The position numbers were made by a program, and so were the translations under genes. The notes under the pieces are model-generated. The model had not been told where the DNA came from, ran no database searches, and saw nothing but the letters and a program-made list of their open reading frames with translations. Positions 23,409 through 35,661 of a stretch of DNA of 64,000 nucleotides are shown here, piece after piece; position 1 is the first letter of the stretch, and the number at the start of each line of letters is the position of its first letter. Source of the stretch: Clavaria fumosa (taxonomy: Eukaryota; Basidiomycota; Agaricomycetes; Agaricales; Clavariaceae); NCBI GenBank assembly GCA_951802425.1, contig OX637794.1:5226333-5290332 (forward strand), written 5' to 3'.

Positions 23409-24700
23409 AAATCATCCTTGACACTGGTGACAGTCATTTGTAGTGCATATCAATCTGCATGATGTCTCACTAGGTCCTAATAATTCTTTGCAATCTGTCC
23501 TTTTGTGGTGCCTATAGTTTGGCCCTTTCTAAGGAATTTCAGATAATGATCCACTTCCTGAATCAGTCAGCTTTGCATTACATCATTGAAGAACCTGTGC
23601 CTATCAGAAAGCATATTTGAGTCTTGTTATTAGATGCATCATGCTGTTCAGAAGATTCATACCTTTATAAGCAATATCTGATAATAATATCCTCCTTCAT
23701 TATTCCCACTAGATTGTTGAAGGTGGAGTGTGCCCCATTGAACCACATATGTGGGTCCTTTTATAATGGTTTGTCTCTTTATAAGGAATATCAGATTATA
23801 TACTGCTTTGCATCACTTCCTCAATTTAATTCTAGACCACAATGGATCATTTTTATGTACAAAGGCTCATCCTGAACAATTCTAATACATTCTCCTCTTC
23901 TTTAGAACACATATTCAAAGTGGATTTGAATACTCTTATGCAGAGTTGGTCACAGTGTGACTGTCACACCCGGGATTCCGGGCACAGCCACAGAATGATA
24001 TAATCACAAGGTGTGATAACAGACTCACATGCACAACTTCTACATTGCAAGAATATTTGAACAATAACAATACATTCTACATTGCAAGAATATTTGAACA
24101 ATAACAATACATTCTCCTTTAGAACACGTATTCAAAGTGGATTTGAATACTCTTCAGAAAGGATATTAAGGCCCATCCTTTTCCAAAGAATATCCTGACT
24201 CAGTTGACAACCACATTTCACTCTAGTTTATAATGGCTCCATTGCATATTCGATTGGTACATTTGCTTCTACCCTTTGAAGACCTATTGGAAGGCATATT
24301 TGTTTTCATCGCACCCAACTATGTTAAGTTGTCATGGAGGAGTCTCAGATGATAAGGAGTCTCAAATGATGCAGATGACCTTGTAATTTACATATCTATC
24401 AAATAGCACATCTGATCTTTGCTTCCTAATCTTGTGCATATGCTTTATCCCCAGCTTTTTGATCTAATTTGTCATGTAAGTGAGAGAAATGTTTGAATAG
24501 GGTGCTTCAGACCCTCTACACTGGTTCCTAAAATGGGTGTCGGCCAGCCCTTTTGAAAGGGTATCATCATTACCATGGGATCCCTGTATGCCTGGCAGGA
24601 TTTTGGTATATCAAGTTGATCGGCCAAGCCTATAAAGCTATATCTCGGCCGACGATCGGCTGGGCCCATAAAAAGGGCATCAGTCAAAATCGGCTAGGCC
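23409..24700. other. AT-rich intergenic stretch with element-end motif and short duplications
   Basis: No gene supported. It holds the motif at 23885-24010, a 35-bp tandem duplication (ACATTGCAAGAATATTTGAA units near 24041 and 24076), and a direct repeat (AACACATATTCAAAGTGG at about 23906 and AACACGTATTCAAAGTGG at about 24124) bracketing the CCCGGG motif. Confidence 0.6.
23885..24155 (+). repeat. Element-end-like motif (copy 4) bracketed by direct repeats
   Basis: Plus-strand GGTCACAGTGTGACTGTC, then ACACCCGGGATTCCGGGCAC. The direct repeats beginning AGAACAC on either side resemble a solo end or small insertion. Confidence 0.5.
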
Positions 24701-24713
24701 TTTTGGATAGGGG

Positions 24714-25367
24714 GTGGGTGTGCTGAAGGGGGTGACTGCGCCTGATAGCAATTCTGCTATGTCAGGAACTTTGAACTCCACCACATGGGACTGGGCAAAC
24801 CTACCCAAGGAGCCTTTGCCACCTTTTCCCACTGTTGTTGCTGCTGATAAAACTTTACCCAACATGAATTTACACAGAACAGGGTCACAGGAAAATTCTG
24901 CTGCCCCATTGCCCAAACCAGCACCTATCGATATTCGAATTTTGGATCCCGCCCACTTCACCAACCATCTAGTGGGTGAGGATATAATTCTTCATGCTGT
25001 TTATCATTTTTTCCCTGCACCTGAAGACTCGCTCCAAGCTAATGCCGCACTAATCAATTCTGAACCCCCAGAAGCAAGGGCGAACCTACCACCTCAATAC
25101 GCAGACTTTACCAATGTCTTCTCCGAGGAAGAGGCCTGCACCCTTCCACCCCACCGAACTTACAATCATGTGATACAACTCGAACCAGACACCAAAGACC
25201 CTTGGGGTCTGCTGTATAACATGTCTGAGCTGGAATTAAAGGTTTTGCATGACTATATTGACGACATGCTCCAGAAGGGATTTATCCACCCTTCTGAATC
25301 CCCCACAGGAGCCCCTGTTGTAGTTGCAAAAAAGAAGGACAGTTCACTCTGTCTTTGTGTTGACTAA
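24714..25367 (+). pseudogene. Ty3/gypsy Pol fragment (start of reverse transcriptase)
   Basis: The frame contains LPPQYADFTNVFSEEEACTL, LPPHRTYNHVIQLEP, the linker before RT, and SELELKVLHDYIDDMLQKGF plus GAPVVVAKKKDSSL, the first RT motif. It stops right after CLCVD, so the catalytic YxDD region is missing. Clearly a truncated retrotransposon; no matching gag or LTR was found beside it. Confidence 0.8.
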
Positions 25368-26023
25368 TAGCATAGTCCTTGTGCAGATGGAGTATCTGCG
25401 CTTTCTTTCACTGCAGGCTAACCACTCAAGCTAGTCTTATGAAATTTTGTGTGCCTATATCTACCCCTCTAATCCTCAATTTCCATAGTTTACATTTTCC
25501 CAAAACTCATTTCCCAATGCATGCCAAAGCTGCTGACCAACCCAGTCAAAATTCTCCCGCTTATCAAAACCAACCATAGGATTCCAAAACAAATGCAATG
25601 CTATACTGGGCCATCCCATACCTATCATATTCCATCCCTCTCTCCCACCTCCCATCATCCTGCTTGGAGTTGCTTGGATGATGTGAAGAATGTTGAGGAC
25701 AATGAGGATGAAAGCTCAGAGTTCAGGATCAAGGGATGATAATATTCAAATTGCAGAACAGGGAACTACAGGTGGGATCTTATACTGCAAGGACAGGAGT
25801 AGAAGAGTACTCTGAAACATAGTATATATCAAATTTCCAGGAGGGTTTCACCACAAGTGCCTGTGCAATCTTCAAGGAACAAAGGAACCACAACAACAAT
25901 GACTCCCATGGGTCATGGGCATCCACCCATTGGTTACAAGAACAGGGGGATGGTGGGAGAAGGTTCTAGAACAGAGTCTGAGGGAAGTGTGAAGCAGAGT
26001 ATGCAGAGTTATGGCAGAGCAGA

Positions 26024-27334
26024 TCAGAGAAGGTGCAGAGTCCAGAGCCTGGAGTGGAGATAGTGCTTATGTGATTGGATGGGGTCATAACAGTTGCTGA
26101 CATTGCTGGGGTATAGAGTATGTCTCATAATAATAAAATTGTCTTGGTTTCCCCCTTTGGGACCATGATGTACATATCCCCCCTTGCCAGTGGCACAGAA
26201 GGTATGCCAGTAAGCTGTGTGAATGTTCTTGGGAGGGATTTCAGTGAAGTTTACAAACTTCAAACAGTAAGGGGACATGTGCCACAAAGTGCTGGAGTTG
26301 TATATTTTGACATTGCCATAGTCATGTGTCAGGTGAGTGGCAGGCTTTTTGCCTGTCTCAGGCTGACAATCTTCTTCTATGACAGCCAGCCATGCTATCT
26401 TGTCACTGTCATGCTCAGCAGTGGCAGCCTTCTCAGTGTTTCTGCCCTTTTGTTGGGGGTCTTGCCCTTCCTTTCCCTCCCTCTTTTGCCCAACAATCAT
26501 ACTGATAATGTCCTGTCTTCTGCAGATGTAACACTTCCCTTTCAGCCAGTCCTTTTCCTTGGGTCTGGCAGAGTTCATTGTGGTGGTAAGTGCTGCCTCA
26601 CTGCTTTCTTTCTTTTGGGTAGGCCCTTCTCTGAGAGTGCAGCAATCAGCCCCTTGGCTGAGCAGTTCAATGAGCAGGTCAAGGCTGATCTTCAGCAGGG
26701 TGATAATGGTAGTGAAGGCAGGTATTGTGACTCTTCTTATACTCCATTCAGGGACATGCACAGTAATCAGGATGGGTCCAGTGGGCATGAGTTGTCACAA
26801 GACACTGGCCATCACATGGGCATGATTGAGGTCACAGGCTGCAGGTTTTCACCACCATGCAGGGCTTGCTGGAGATGCACACCCCCCTTCCAAGGGACAT
26901 TGGAGAAGATGTGCTAGGCTCTCACACCAGCCAGGATGTTGCATGCCACTGACCCTGAGTACTGGCTTGCAAGCGAGGCACCAAATTGGCAGAGGGACTC
27001 AGAAGCTGGCAGGCAGTCTTGCACTGGGACACTATTTGTGAAGCACAAATTGAGGTAAGCAGTGATACCACAGTTGTGACTCTGCCCAGGACACAGCTAA
27101 GGCGATAGACACTGCATCATTTCCCAATGGCAGAGGTGAGATCACCAATTCCATTGGAGATGCTGGCCCATTGTTCACAGATGCAGGGTCAGCCACATTC
27201 AACCGGCCTGCTGGGGTGCTGGCAGGAGCTGGGACCATGGCCTCAATATGACCAACCATGATGGCAATGAGGGCAGTTGCAACGATTGACTCAGAGTGTG
27301 ACAATGGCATTGAACAAGGGAGTGAAGGGAGCAA
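26024..27334 (-). pseudogene. Degenerate Ty1/copia gag-protease remnant
   Basis: The 26788-26024 frame holds KGKCYICRRQDI (damaged gag zinc knuckle) and YNSSTLWHMSPYCLKFVNFT, which parallels the copia protease motif D-S-G-A-T-x-H-M-S, with the catalytic Asp lost. LYPSNVSNCYD follows. Further gag-like pieces lie up to 27334 in broken frames. RT and integrase are absent. Very few CpG remain. Confidence 0.6.
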
Positions 27335-27650
27335 CTTCCTTTCTAGGCAACCCCAACAACACCATAAAAACCCAACAACAAAATCAAGAATACCCAGTCA
27401 CCTAGTACCATAGTCCTTACAAGAGCCTCTTAACTACCATATCTACATTTCCAAACCACCTACCCATACTAGAGCAGAGCAGAGAACAGCAAAATAAAGC
27501 CAAAAACCAAATGTTAACCAATGCCAGCAGTCACCAGACTGAAGATGCAGGGAGCAGCAGGACTACATGAACACAACCCCCCCATACTGACCACCAGGAC
27601 ACACCCTGCCAGTCAAAAATCATGAATGACAACACCACCCAAGCCAGGGC

Positions 27651-27880
27651 CATTGAAAGGCAGCTTATCCCTCAAAAGAACTGGACTCAATGGTATATTG
27701 AGTAGGTAGTTCTATATAGAGGGATCTGCCCTCTCTGTACAGTTGTGACATCGTATATATAGGTGAGTGGCCCTCCAGGAGCTGCTGATGTAAGCATAGC
27801 CAAGCGGCTATGCTTATTGAACTAAATATGGTATGTAGATTATGTAATAGGAAATATAGAAGGCCTGGGGCCTTACACCC
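27651..27880 (-). mobile_element. Probable LTR (minus orientation)
   Basis: The minus strand starts TGTAAGGCCCCAGGCC at 27880, has a TATA-like CTATATATACG near 27755, a CT/GA-rich transcribed part and an end near TTTTGAGGGATAAGCTGCC with CA at about 27651. It would be the 3' LTR of the minus-strand gypsy element (pol at 30220-32132), or the 5' LTR of the copia remnant. Confidence 0.4.
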
Positions 27881-28488
27881 TCCCCCACTGGAGAGGCCCC
27901 TAACCAGAGATGATGCGCAGGCAGTGCAGGATGACAAGCAGAATTGTAAAATAATATTAAAGGGGTGCATCCCCTTGGGCAGAGTTGTCGCCATGTCACC
28001 AGGCGCAATCCCCTCCTGGGGCCTTTGCCTGGTGCTGACAGGTCCAGCCAAGTGGTCTGCATGACCTGCCCCCAGTTGGACAGTGTGTCACGAGTGGCAC
28101 ACCCTGGTGGGGGGTGTATTGTTAAACCTCCAATAGGCAGCCCTAGGGGGTTTCGGACAGTGGATGTACTTCCACTGTCTTCCAGGGGCATGTTGCCCCT
28201 CCATTTGTCCCCTGTCCTCTCCCCCACCCAGAGGCAGCACAGATGTGCACTGTGCCCTATGCACTCTAGCAGTGCATACATTTGGGGGGTATGGGAGGCT
28301 TCTCCCATTCAGCCAGCACTAGCTGGATGTCATCATCTAAGGGGGCATTCCCCTTTCACATGTACTTGTGTGGGTACATGAGTACAAATTTGTCCCAGAG
28401 CTTCTTCAACAGAGACTCTGGCATCAGCAAATGCCTTGATTGTCTGTGCAACTGTCAGTGTTACTTTTGTGGTCCAGAGTCTGGACCA

Positions 28489-29989
28489 TCACACAGGGAG
28501 GACTCTCCCTTTGATGGCCTGCGCATATGCCCCCTTTGAGACAAAGAGGGCCATGGCCATGGCCAGGAACAGGCACCGCATCCGGGCCTGGGATGGCACA
28601 CATGCCATTATGGTGTGCCAGATGGCCACCTTGCATGCAAAAGACAGGGGTGAGTCCCCATCTTTATCAATGCCAAGGATGGCCACTCTGCCCATCCTTA
28701 TTTCCTCAACATAGCAGTGCAGGTCTGACACTGTGCCTCTGTCACCTTTTGGATTCATAGGGGGAATTTCCCCCTTCTCTCCTACAAAGGAGAGCCACAA
28801 CTCTTGGGGGAGCAACAGCTCCCCGATGTCTATAAACTCCCTCATGGGAGGCACAACTACTCTCATCATTGTCAGCAGCAATGTCTGGTACAATGGATAG
28901 GAGGGTACTCCCTCCTGTGACTTCCGAGGGTCCTGTCCTCAGGGATGGGTTGCCCATCCCTCCACTCTCTTGCAACATCTGCCCTTGCAGATGGCAGGCT
29001 ACCTGGTCTGCTGATTTCTTGACCCTGGCAGGAACTCTCCAGTTCCTCACCAGCCAGTCCTCAACTGGCATGGGTGGCTTAGCCACTGTGGCGTTCTTCT
29101 GGGCCTCCTTGACAGCCCATCGCATCTTCATCATGGCAGTCATATCATAACTGCCGTCAGGCACTCCATGATGCACCTATTGGTTGAGGGCAATCACCTC
29201 CTCAACTGTCTTCAACTTGACAACCCATGCACCAGGTTTCATGGACACCCCAGATGGCCAAGGGTAGCCATGTGGAGCTCTGTCTGGTTGAGGGGCATTA
29301 AAGGGATAACCCCTTGTCAGAGGTGTGAGAACCATCTCTGAGAAAGTTCATTAATGCCTCAGTGAGGCATCAGGATTCTGCTGACTGACACCAGCAGGTG
29401 GAAGAGGGGGATATCCCTCTTCAAAACTCATGGGGATGTCAATGTCCCCTGTAGGCAGTGCTATGTCCGCATACGAGACAGTGGTGCGGGCCCATTTTGG
29501 GTCCCACTCCAAGGGGTCCCTTTCAGGTCCCTTTCCCTTTGCTGTGGTTCTCAGTGTGGCAAGCTCCTCATTGGTGCTTGCCAACTTTTCTGTCAAGGAG
29601 AGAATCTTCTCCTGTGCCCCTCTAAGGTCTTCTTCAACCTTGTCCAAATTATCATAAGCTTTTTCAAGCTTTTGCTGATGACCCACACAAAGGGCACTGC
29701 CCTTCTCATTATCCTTGCACAAGTCTTCCAGCTTGCACTGCATCACCTCAAGCCCCAGCCCAAGTTTGTTCTTAGCACTTTCCTGCACTTCCTTAAGTGT
29801 TTGCTGAAACACTTCATCCAAGTGCAACAGCAACTCGAAGATGTGACAATGGAACCTGATGCACTGAGGGCACCAGGATCTGTGAGTGATCACATGAATC
29901 ATGTGGTCTTGGACCCAGGGGAGGGCCTCCTCCCCTTGTGACAATAATGGCTGGGACAACCCAGCCATTCTGATGATGCTTGTCAGCAA
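28489..29989 (-). pseudogene. Broken retroelement ORFs (gag-like/coiled coil)
   Basis: Frame 29989-29351 has THRSWCPQCIRFHCHIFEL, then a coiled coil (LEKAYDNLDKVEEDLRGAQ). Frames 29176-28742 and 28893-28489 continue with LVRNWRVPARVKKSADQVA and further damaged sequence. Frames shift between pieces and stops are frequent. It lies downstream (minus direction) of the gypsy chromodomain and is probably an extra 3' ORF of that element. Confidence 0.5.
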
Positions 29990-30219
29990 CGAGTTTCCTG
30001 GTGCAAGGCCAGGGACAGTGGCAGCAGGGATAGCATGAGGAGATGGGGTCTCCCCATCAGATCATCCATGGTTATGGTTGATGGAGAAATGAGAAAAAGA
30101 GGGTGGATCCTCTTAAGGTTTCGTACCTGAGCCACCATGTGACTCAACTGTGGCTAATGACCCTGCGGTCTGGCTCAATCTGTTTACTACTCTGCATGGG
30201 TGCTCTGTCTGCACTCTGC

Positions 30220-32132
30220 TCAAGGGTGCCTAGGCAGTGCCCTCCATGATTCCACCCCTTGCAATTCAAGGTAGTGGTCTAGAGCTGCTAGCTCTTTGAC
30301 TCCCATATATGGCTCCCAAGTTGTATCCCCAAGATTCCATTGGACCTCACATTCTAGGTGGCATCCTTCCCACCTATGGCCAATAATGGCATCGACCAGC
30401 CATTCCTCCTTTGGATCCATTTCAAAGTCATAAAAGACTTTCACTTCATGGTGCAGAAACAACATGTTGTTGTTTGGCTCATGTTGCTGTAGCCAGCTGA
30501 CATGGAACATTGGGTGGATTCTCCTTGACTTTAGTGAGTCAGGGAGCTCCAGCTCGTATGTGGATGATTCCGGTCTACATGACCATATTGGGTAAGGCCC
30601 AATAAACTAATTCTCCCTCTCTAAATAGGTGCTCTTCCTGTCTATGCTGATTAGCATAAAACATCTGGTGGATGCAACTTTCTATGATCATGTCATGTGC
30701 CATTGAAAGGTTGAGTGCAGCCTTCTCTGCGAACATCCTTACTCCTCTGGGCTGTGCCCAGAGGTTGTCTGGCAACTCTGCCATCATCTGGGGCATATAC
30801 CCATAGGTTAATTCAAATAGGGTGAACCCCATAGACATGCTTATCAGTGTGTTAATGGCAAACTTGACCATTGGGATTCGCTCTGCCCAATCTGTCTGGT
30901 CTGGCTGGACCACAGATCAGATTGACTGCTCCATCACTCCATCTGTCTGCAGATGGAAAGCTGTGGACATCCACAGCTTAACACTGAGTAATTGGTGAGT
31001 TTCCTGCCAAAAGGCAGATGTGAATCTAGGATCATTGTTGGACACAATCAATCCTGGCAACCCATGTAGTCTCACTATATGTGTTAGAAAGAGCCAGGCT
31101 AGCTCTGCTGCCATTACCTGTACTGCTGCATCTACCATGCATAATATTGGTGTTTTACATGCCAATGCCTTGATCATCTCCATGCATCTATCATGGAGTG
31201 GCCTCCAGTGAAACATTTGCATTTCACTATACAGACTGGCTAATGGGCCAGTATATGCAGACAGATTGGGCAGGAACTGTCCAATGTACTGTACTAACCC
31301 AAGGAACCTCTGTACCTTGTTAACGCTTGTTGGTGTTTTCCATTTTATCCACTGTAATGTGGATTCGCCAGGCATCTATTATGTGCCCTAAGCAATCTAT
31401 GCTCTTTGCATATAACGAGCACTTTTTCTTGCTCAAGAAAAGGCTGGTGCCTTTGAGGGTCTCAAAGACCATCCCTAAGTGATGCTCATGGTCCTCCAAG
31501 GTCTTGGAGAGGGTGAATACATTGTCTAAGTACACATGCACATACTTCCCCAGCTGATGACAAAATATGTGCATCATCAGGCACTGAAAGGTAGCAGGGG
31601 CATTACATTCCCCTATCTGCATCACCTGTGAGAACATGGTGCCCAAGACGGTCACAAATGCCATCTTCCACACCTCCTCAGGCTCTACGCATACTTGTTC
31701 GTTCACATCTGATAGGTCAATCTTTGACCTATATGCGGCTCTAGCCATGTCCTCTCTGATCTGATCTTGATCAGGCAATGGGGTAATATCCTGTACAGTG
31801 TTTGCATTCTGTTTCTGGCAGTCTACAACTGTCTGTAGCAGCAGGTTCCAGCTGCTTTTCAGTATACACAGCATAGGAGCTGCCTGTGATGCTGCTCCTG
31901 CTTCCCACCAACCGTTAGTAATGTAATGGTTCACTTTCTCAAGGAATTGTTCCTTGAATGCCTCAGCACACCAAGGCAAGTAATAGTTATAGACTTTCTT
32001 TTTGTCTATCAAGGGTATATGGTGGTTTACTGCCCAAAATGGAGGCAGTCTGGGGGGGACTCCCCCAAAGAGTTCAGCATACTGGTTAAACCAGTACTCA
32101 TGCCTGCCCTTGAGGTAGGCATCATCTTTCAA
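30220..32132 (-). pseudogene. Ty3/gypsy (chromovirus-type) pol with internal deletion
   Basis: RT frame 32132-31320 includes a KIDLSDVNEQ segment, the NAPATFQCLMMHIF motif and VYLDNVF where YLDD is expected (second Asp lost). Frame 31375-30917 starts with RT thumb (RFLGLVQYIGQFLPNLS) and then jumps from PILCMVDA directly into integrase (LHGLPGLIVSNNDPRFTS), so RNase H and the integrase zinc domain are deleted. Frame 30913-30575 is the integrase C-terminal part. Frame 30510-30220 carries a chromodomain (WLVDAIIGHRW..VQWNLGDTTWEP). The element is inactive. Confidence 0.8.
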
Positions 32133-32650
32133 TTTTACAGAGGCATTAGCCTCTCCCCCTTCCAGGGCTCACCCTTGTCACAGGGGCCCAAGTGTAGTCA
32201 GCTCTTTGGAGCTTCCTTCCTTGGCACACTCTTTCCCAATACATGGAGGCGTAACACTTCTGTTTCCTCACTCGGGTGACATAGCCTGAAGGGTTTTTCC
32301 TTTTCCTTTGCAGATATGGATTGCCCACAACCAGCATAGTCATCTTCCATGACTTCCTAGGCAGTGCAAGCAGGGTGAGCAGGTGAGTGGGGCAATCATG
32401 GTTAGCAGTCAGCAGTGCAAGTGGGATGGGCAGGGTGGATGTCACAAGTGGGTTGAGCAGGGTAGGCAGTGCAAGTGAGGCAAGTGGGGTGGATGATGGA
32501 AGTGGTGAGAGTGACATGGATGGCACAAGCATGATTACTAGTGCAGTACAAGCAAGGTGAACATGATAGACAGGTACTTACATTGAGGGGTAGGATGACT
32601 TGCTGCCTGTGGACAATGGAGGTCTGAGATGAGTGGGGACAAGCAAGCAC

Positions 32651-35038
32651 ATCATCCTTCACCCATATTGTATATTCACATGAATCTGCAACTCATCTTA
32701 AGAAATGGAATTTTGTTTCCACATTTCATCAGTATTTCTTGTCCACGTGGATGACATTGTTATGCCTTCCTGTCTCTACTACCAACTAAGGGCCTTCTTC
32801 TTCCATTCCATCTAGCATCCATTCCAGCCCTCCTCCATCTGAGGTGCTCCCTGTTGTCCCTATAGCACCATCAGATAGTCACCCATGTACCAGCATACCA
32901 TTGCCCTTGTATGATTGTCTGCTCTCCTGTCTCTTCCCCAGTCTCTTCATTCAGCAATTGTGTCTCCCCCATTCTCCCCCATGTGTTGATAGCTGTGGGC
33001 CACACACATGCTTTCAAGCTTTGACACAAACTCAACTCATCACTTAACTGACTTTGTGAGATGGGGCATCCAGGACACCCACTTTGACATTCACATCTAG
33101 TCAACTTTGTGTGTCATTTGGGCATGGCAGTCCTGGACACCCACCTTGAGGCACACATCCAGTCAACTTACTTTGTACATTATGAGAGATGTGGGTGTCC
33201 TGGTCCTCCTGGCATGGCTTACCTGTATCTGTATGATATCCCAGCCTGCATCACATTGGATCTTGGTAGGTATGTAGGACCTAGGTTTGGCATGTTAAGA
33301 GTGAGTAGCACAGGTGGTGTAAGTAGGATGGAGGGTGGACAGTGTGAGTGGAGTGAGTGGGTGGCACAGGCAAGGTGAGTAAAGCAAGTGGCACAAGTGA
33401 GGAGGTGCAAGTGAGGCAAGCCATGTGGTGTAGCACCAATGAGGTGAGTGGGTAGGCAGTGCAAGCAGGGTGGATGGCACAATTGGGGGTGAGCAGCATG
33501 GGTGACACCATTGGGACAAGTTTGGTGGACAGTGCATATTATCAGTCAATGATAAGTTAATATTTCCTTGTATTATTCATGACATGTCTGCTTGAGTAAT
33601 GTATGTGTTTACTGTGCTCATGCTTGTCATACCTGGCACTGCTCATGTTCATCAGTCATTGCTTATGTGTGCCATACAGTGCCTAGGCTATGTCCATGCT
33701 GCTCATAGCAACCCACCTCCAGACCCTGTGCTTTTTTCCCTTCCCCAGGTAGTCCAGCACAATGCAGTTCTGCCTCCACCCCTTCCTTGCCATGTGCTAT
33801 CCACTCTATGCTGCTTGTCTTGTTCTTCTGTCTAGGAGTCTGGTGATTAACATAGACAGAAGAACAAGACAAGCAGCATAGAGTGGATAGCACATGGCAA
33901 GGAAGGGGTGGAGGCAGAACTGCATTGTGCTGGACTACCTGGGGAAGGGAAAAAAGCACAGGGTCTGGAGGTGGGTTGCTATGAGCAGCATGGACATAGC
34001 CTAGGCACTGTATGGCACACATAAGCAATGACTGATGAACATGAGCAGTGCCAGGTATGACAAGCATGAGCACAGTAAACACATACATTACTCAAGCAGA
34101 CATGTCATGAATAATACAAGGAAATATTAACTTATCATTGACTGATAATATGCACTGTCCACCAAACTTGTCCCAATGGTGTCACCCATGCTGCTCACCC
34201 CCAATTGTGCCATCCACCCTGCTTGCACTGCCTACCCACTCACCTCATTGGTGCTACACCACATGGCTTGCCTCACTTGCACCTCCTCACTTGTGCCACT
34301 TGCTTTACTCACCTTGCCTGTGCCACCCACTCACTCCACTCACACTGTCCACCCTCCATCCTACTTACACCACCTGTGCTACTCACTCTTAACATGCCAA
34401 ACCTAGGTCCTACATACCTACCAAGATCCAATGTGATGCAGGCTGGGATATCATACAGATACAGGTAAGCCATGCCAGGAGGACCAGGACACCCACATCT
34501 CTCATAATGTACACAAAGTAAGTTGACTGGATGTGTGCCTCAAGGTGGGTGTCCAGGACTGCCATGCCCAAATGACACACAAAGTTGACTAGATGTGAAT
34601 GTCAAAGTGGGTGTCCTGGATGCCCCATCTCACAAAGTCAGTTAAGTGATGAGTTGAGTTTGTGTCAAAGCTTGAAAGCATGTGTGTGGCCCACAGCTAT
34701 CAACACATGGGGGAGAATGGGGGAGACACAATTGCTGAATGAAGAGACTGGGGAAGAGACAGGAGAGCAGACAATCATACAAGGGCAATGGTATGCTGGT
34801 ACATGGGTGACTATCTGATGGTGCTATAGGGGCAGCAGGGAGCACCTGAGATGGAGGAGGGCTTGAATGGATGCTAGATGGAATGGAAGAAGAAGGCCCT
34901 TAGTTGGTAGTAGAGACAGGAAGGCATAACAATGTCATCCATGTGGACAAGAAATACTCATGAAATGTGGAAACAAAATTCCATTTCTTAAGATGAGTTG
35001 CAGATTCATGTGAATATACAATATGGGTGAAGGATGAT
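32651..35038. repeat. 2.39-kb near-perfect palindrome with 18-nt spacer
   Basis: Left arm 32651-33834 is the reverse complement of right arm 33853-35038; the spacer is 33835-33852. Outer parts carry a 2-bp indel (near 33175/34511) and several substitutions; the inner 650 bp seem identical. Inside are degenerate GTGCAAGTGGGGTGGATGGC-type repeats and a second transcribable-looking stretch, but ORFs occur mirrored on both strands and are not supported as genes. CpG is almost absent. Confidence 0.95.
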
Positions 35039-35080
35039 CAGCAGGGGATGCACATGGGTTGATGATCTGAGGTGTTGTTG

Positions 35081-35661
35081 AAGGGTTTTTTAATGTTTTT
35101 TAATGTTTTTTGGGTTTTTTTAAAAAACATTAAAAAACCCTTCAACAACACCTCCCAAACCTTGCGTATGCACTCTGAAACTATGAAAAACCATTAAAAA
35201 CTATTAAAAAAACCCAAAAAACATTAAAAAACATTAAAAAACCCTTCAACAACACCTCCCAAACCTTGCGTATGCACTCTGAAACTATGAAAAACCATTA
35301 AAAACTATTAAAAAAACCCAAAAAACATTAAAAAACATTAAAAAACCCTTCAACAACACCTCCCAAACCTTGCGTATGCACTCTGAAACTATGAAAAACC
35401 ATTAAAAACTATTAAAAAAACCCAAAAAACATTAAAAAACATTAAAAAACCCTTCAACAACACCTCCCAAACCTTGCGTATGCACTCTGAAACTATGAAA
35501 AACCATTAAAAACTATTAAAAAAACCCAAAAAACATTAAAAAACATTAAAAAACCCTTCAACAACACCTCCCAAACCTTGCGTATGCACTCTGAAACTAT
35601 GAAAAACCATTAAAAACTATTAATGTTTTTTGGGTTTTTTTAATAGTTTTTAATGGTTTTT
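35081..35661. repeat. 104-bp tandem array (about 4.5 units) capped by inverted partial units
   Basis: CCTCCCAAACCTTGCG recurs at 35151, 35255, 35359, 35463 and 35567, exactly 104 bp apart, with no differences noticed. The left cap (35081-35121) and right cap (35623-35661) are reverse complements of unit parts rich in AAAAACATT and CCCAAAAAA. The whole block can fold back on itself. Confidence 0.95.

Noticed and set aside
32844..34845. Paired ORFs within the palindrome
   Set aside because: Every ORF has a mirror copy on the other strand, codon content is low complexity and no domain is recognisable.
35081..35661. CRISPR-like array
   Set aside because: Units are contiguous 104-bp tandem copies without variable spacers, in a eukaryotic context.
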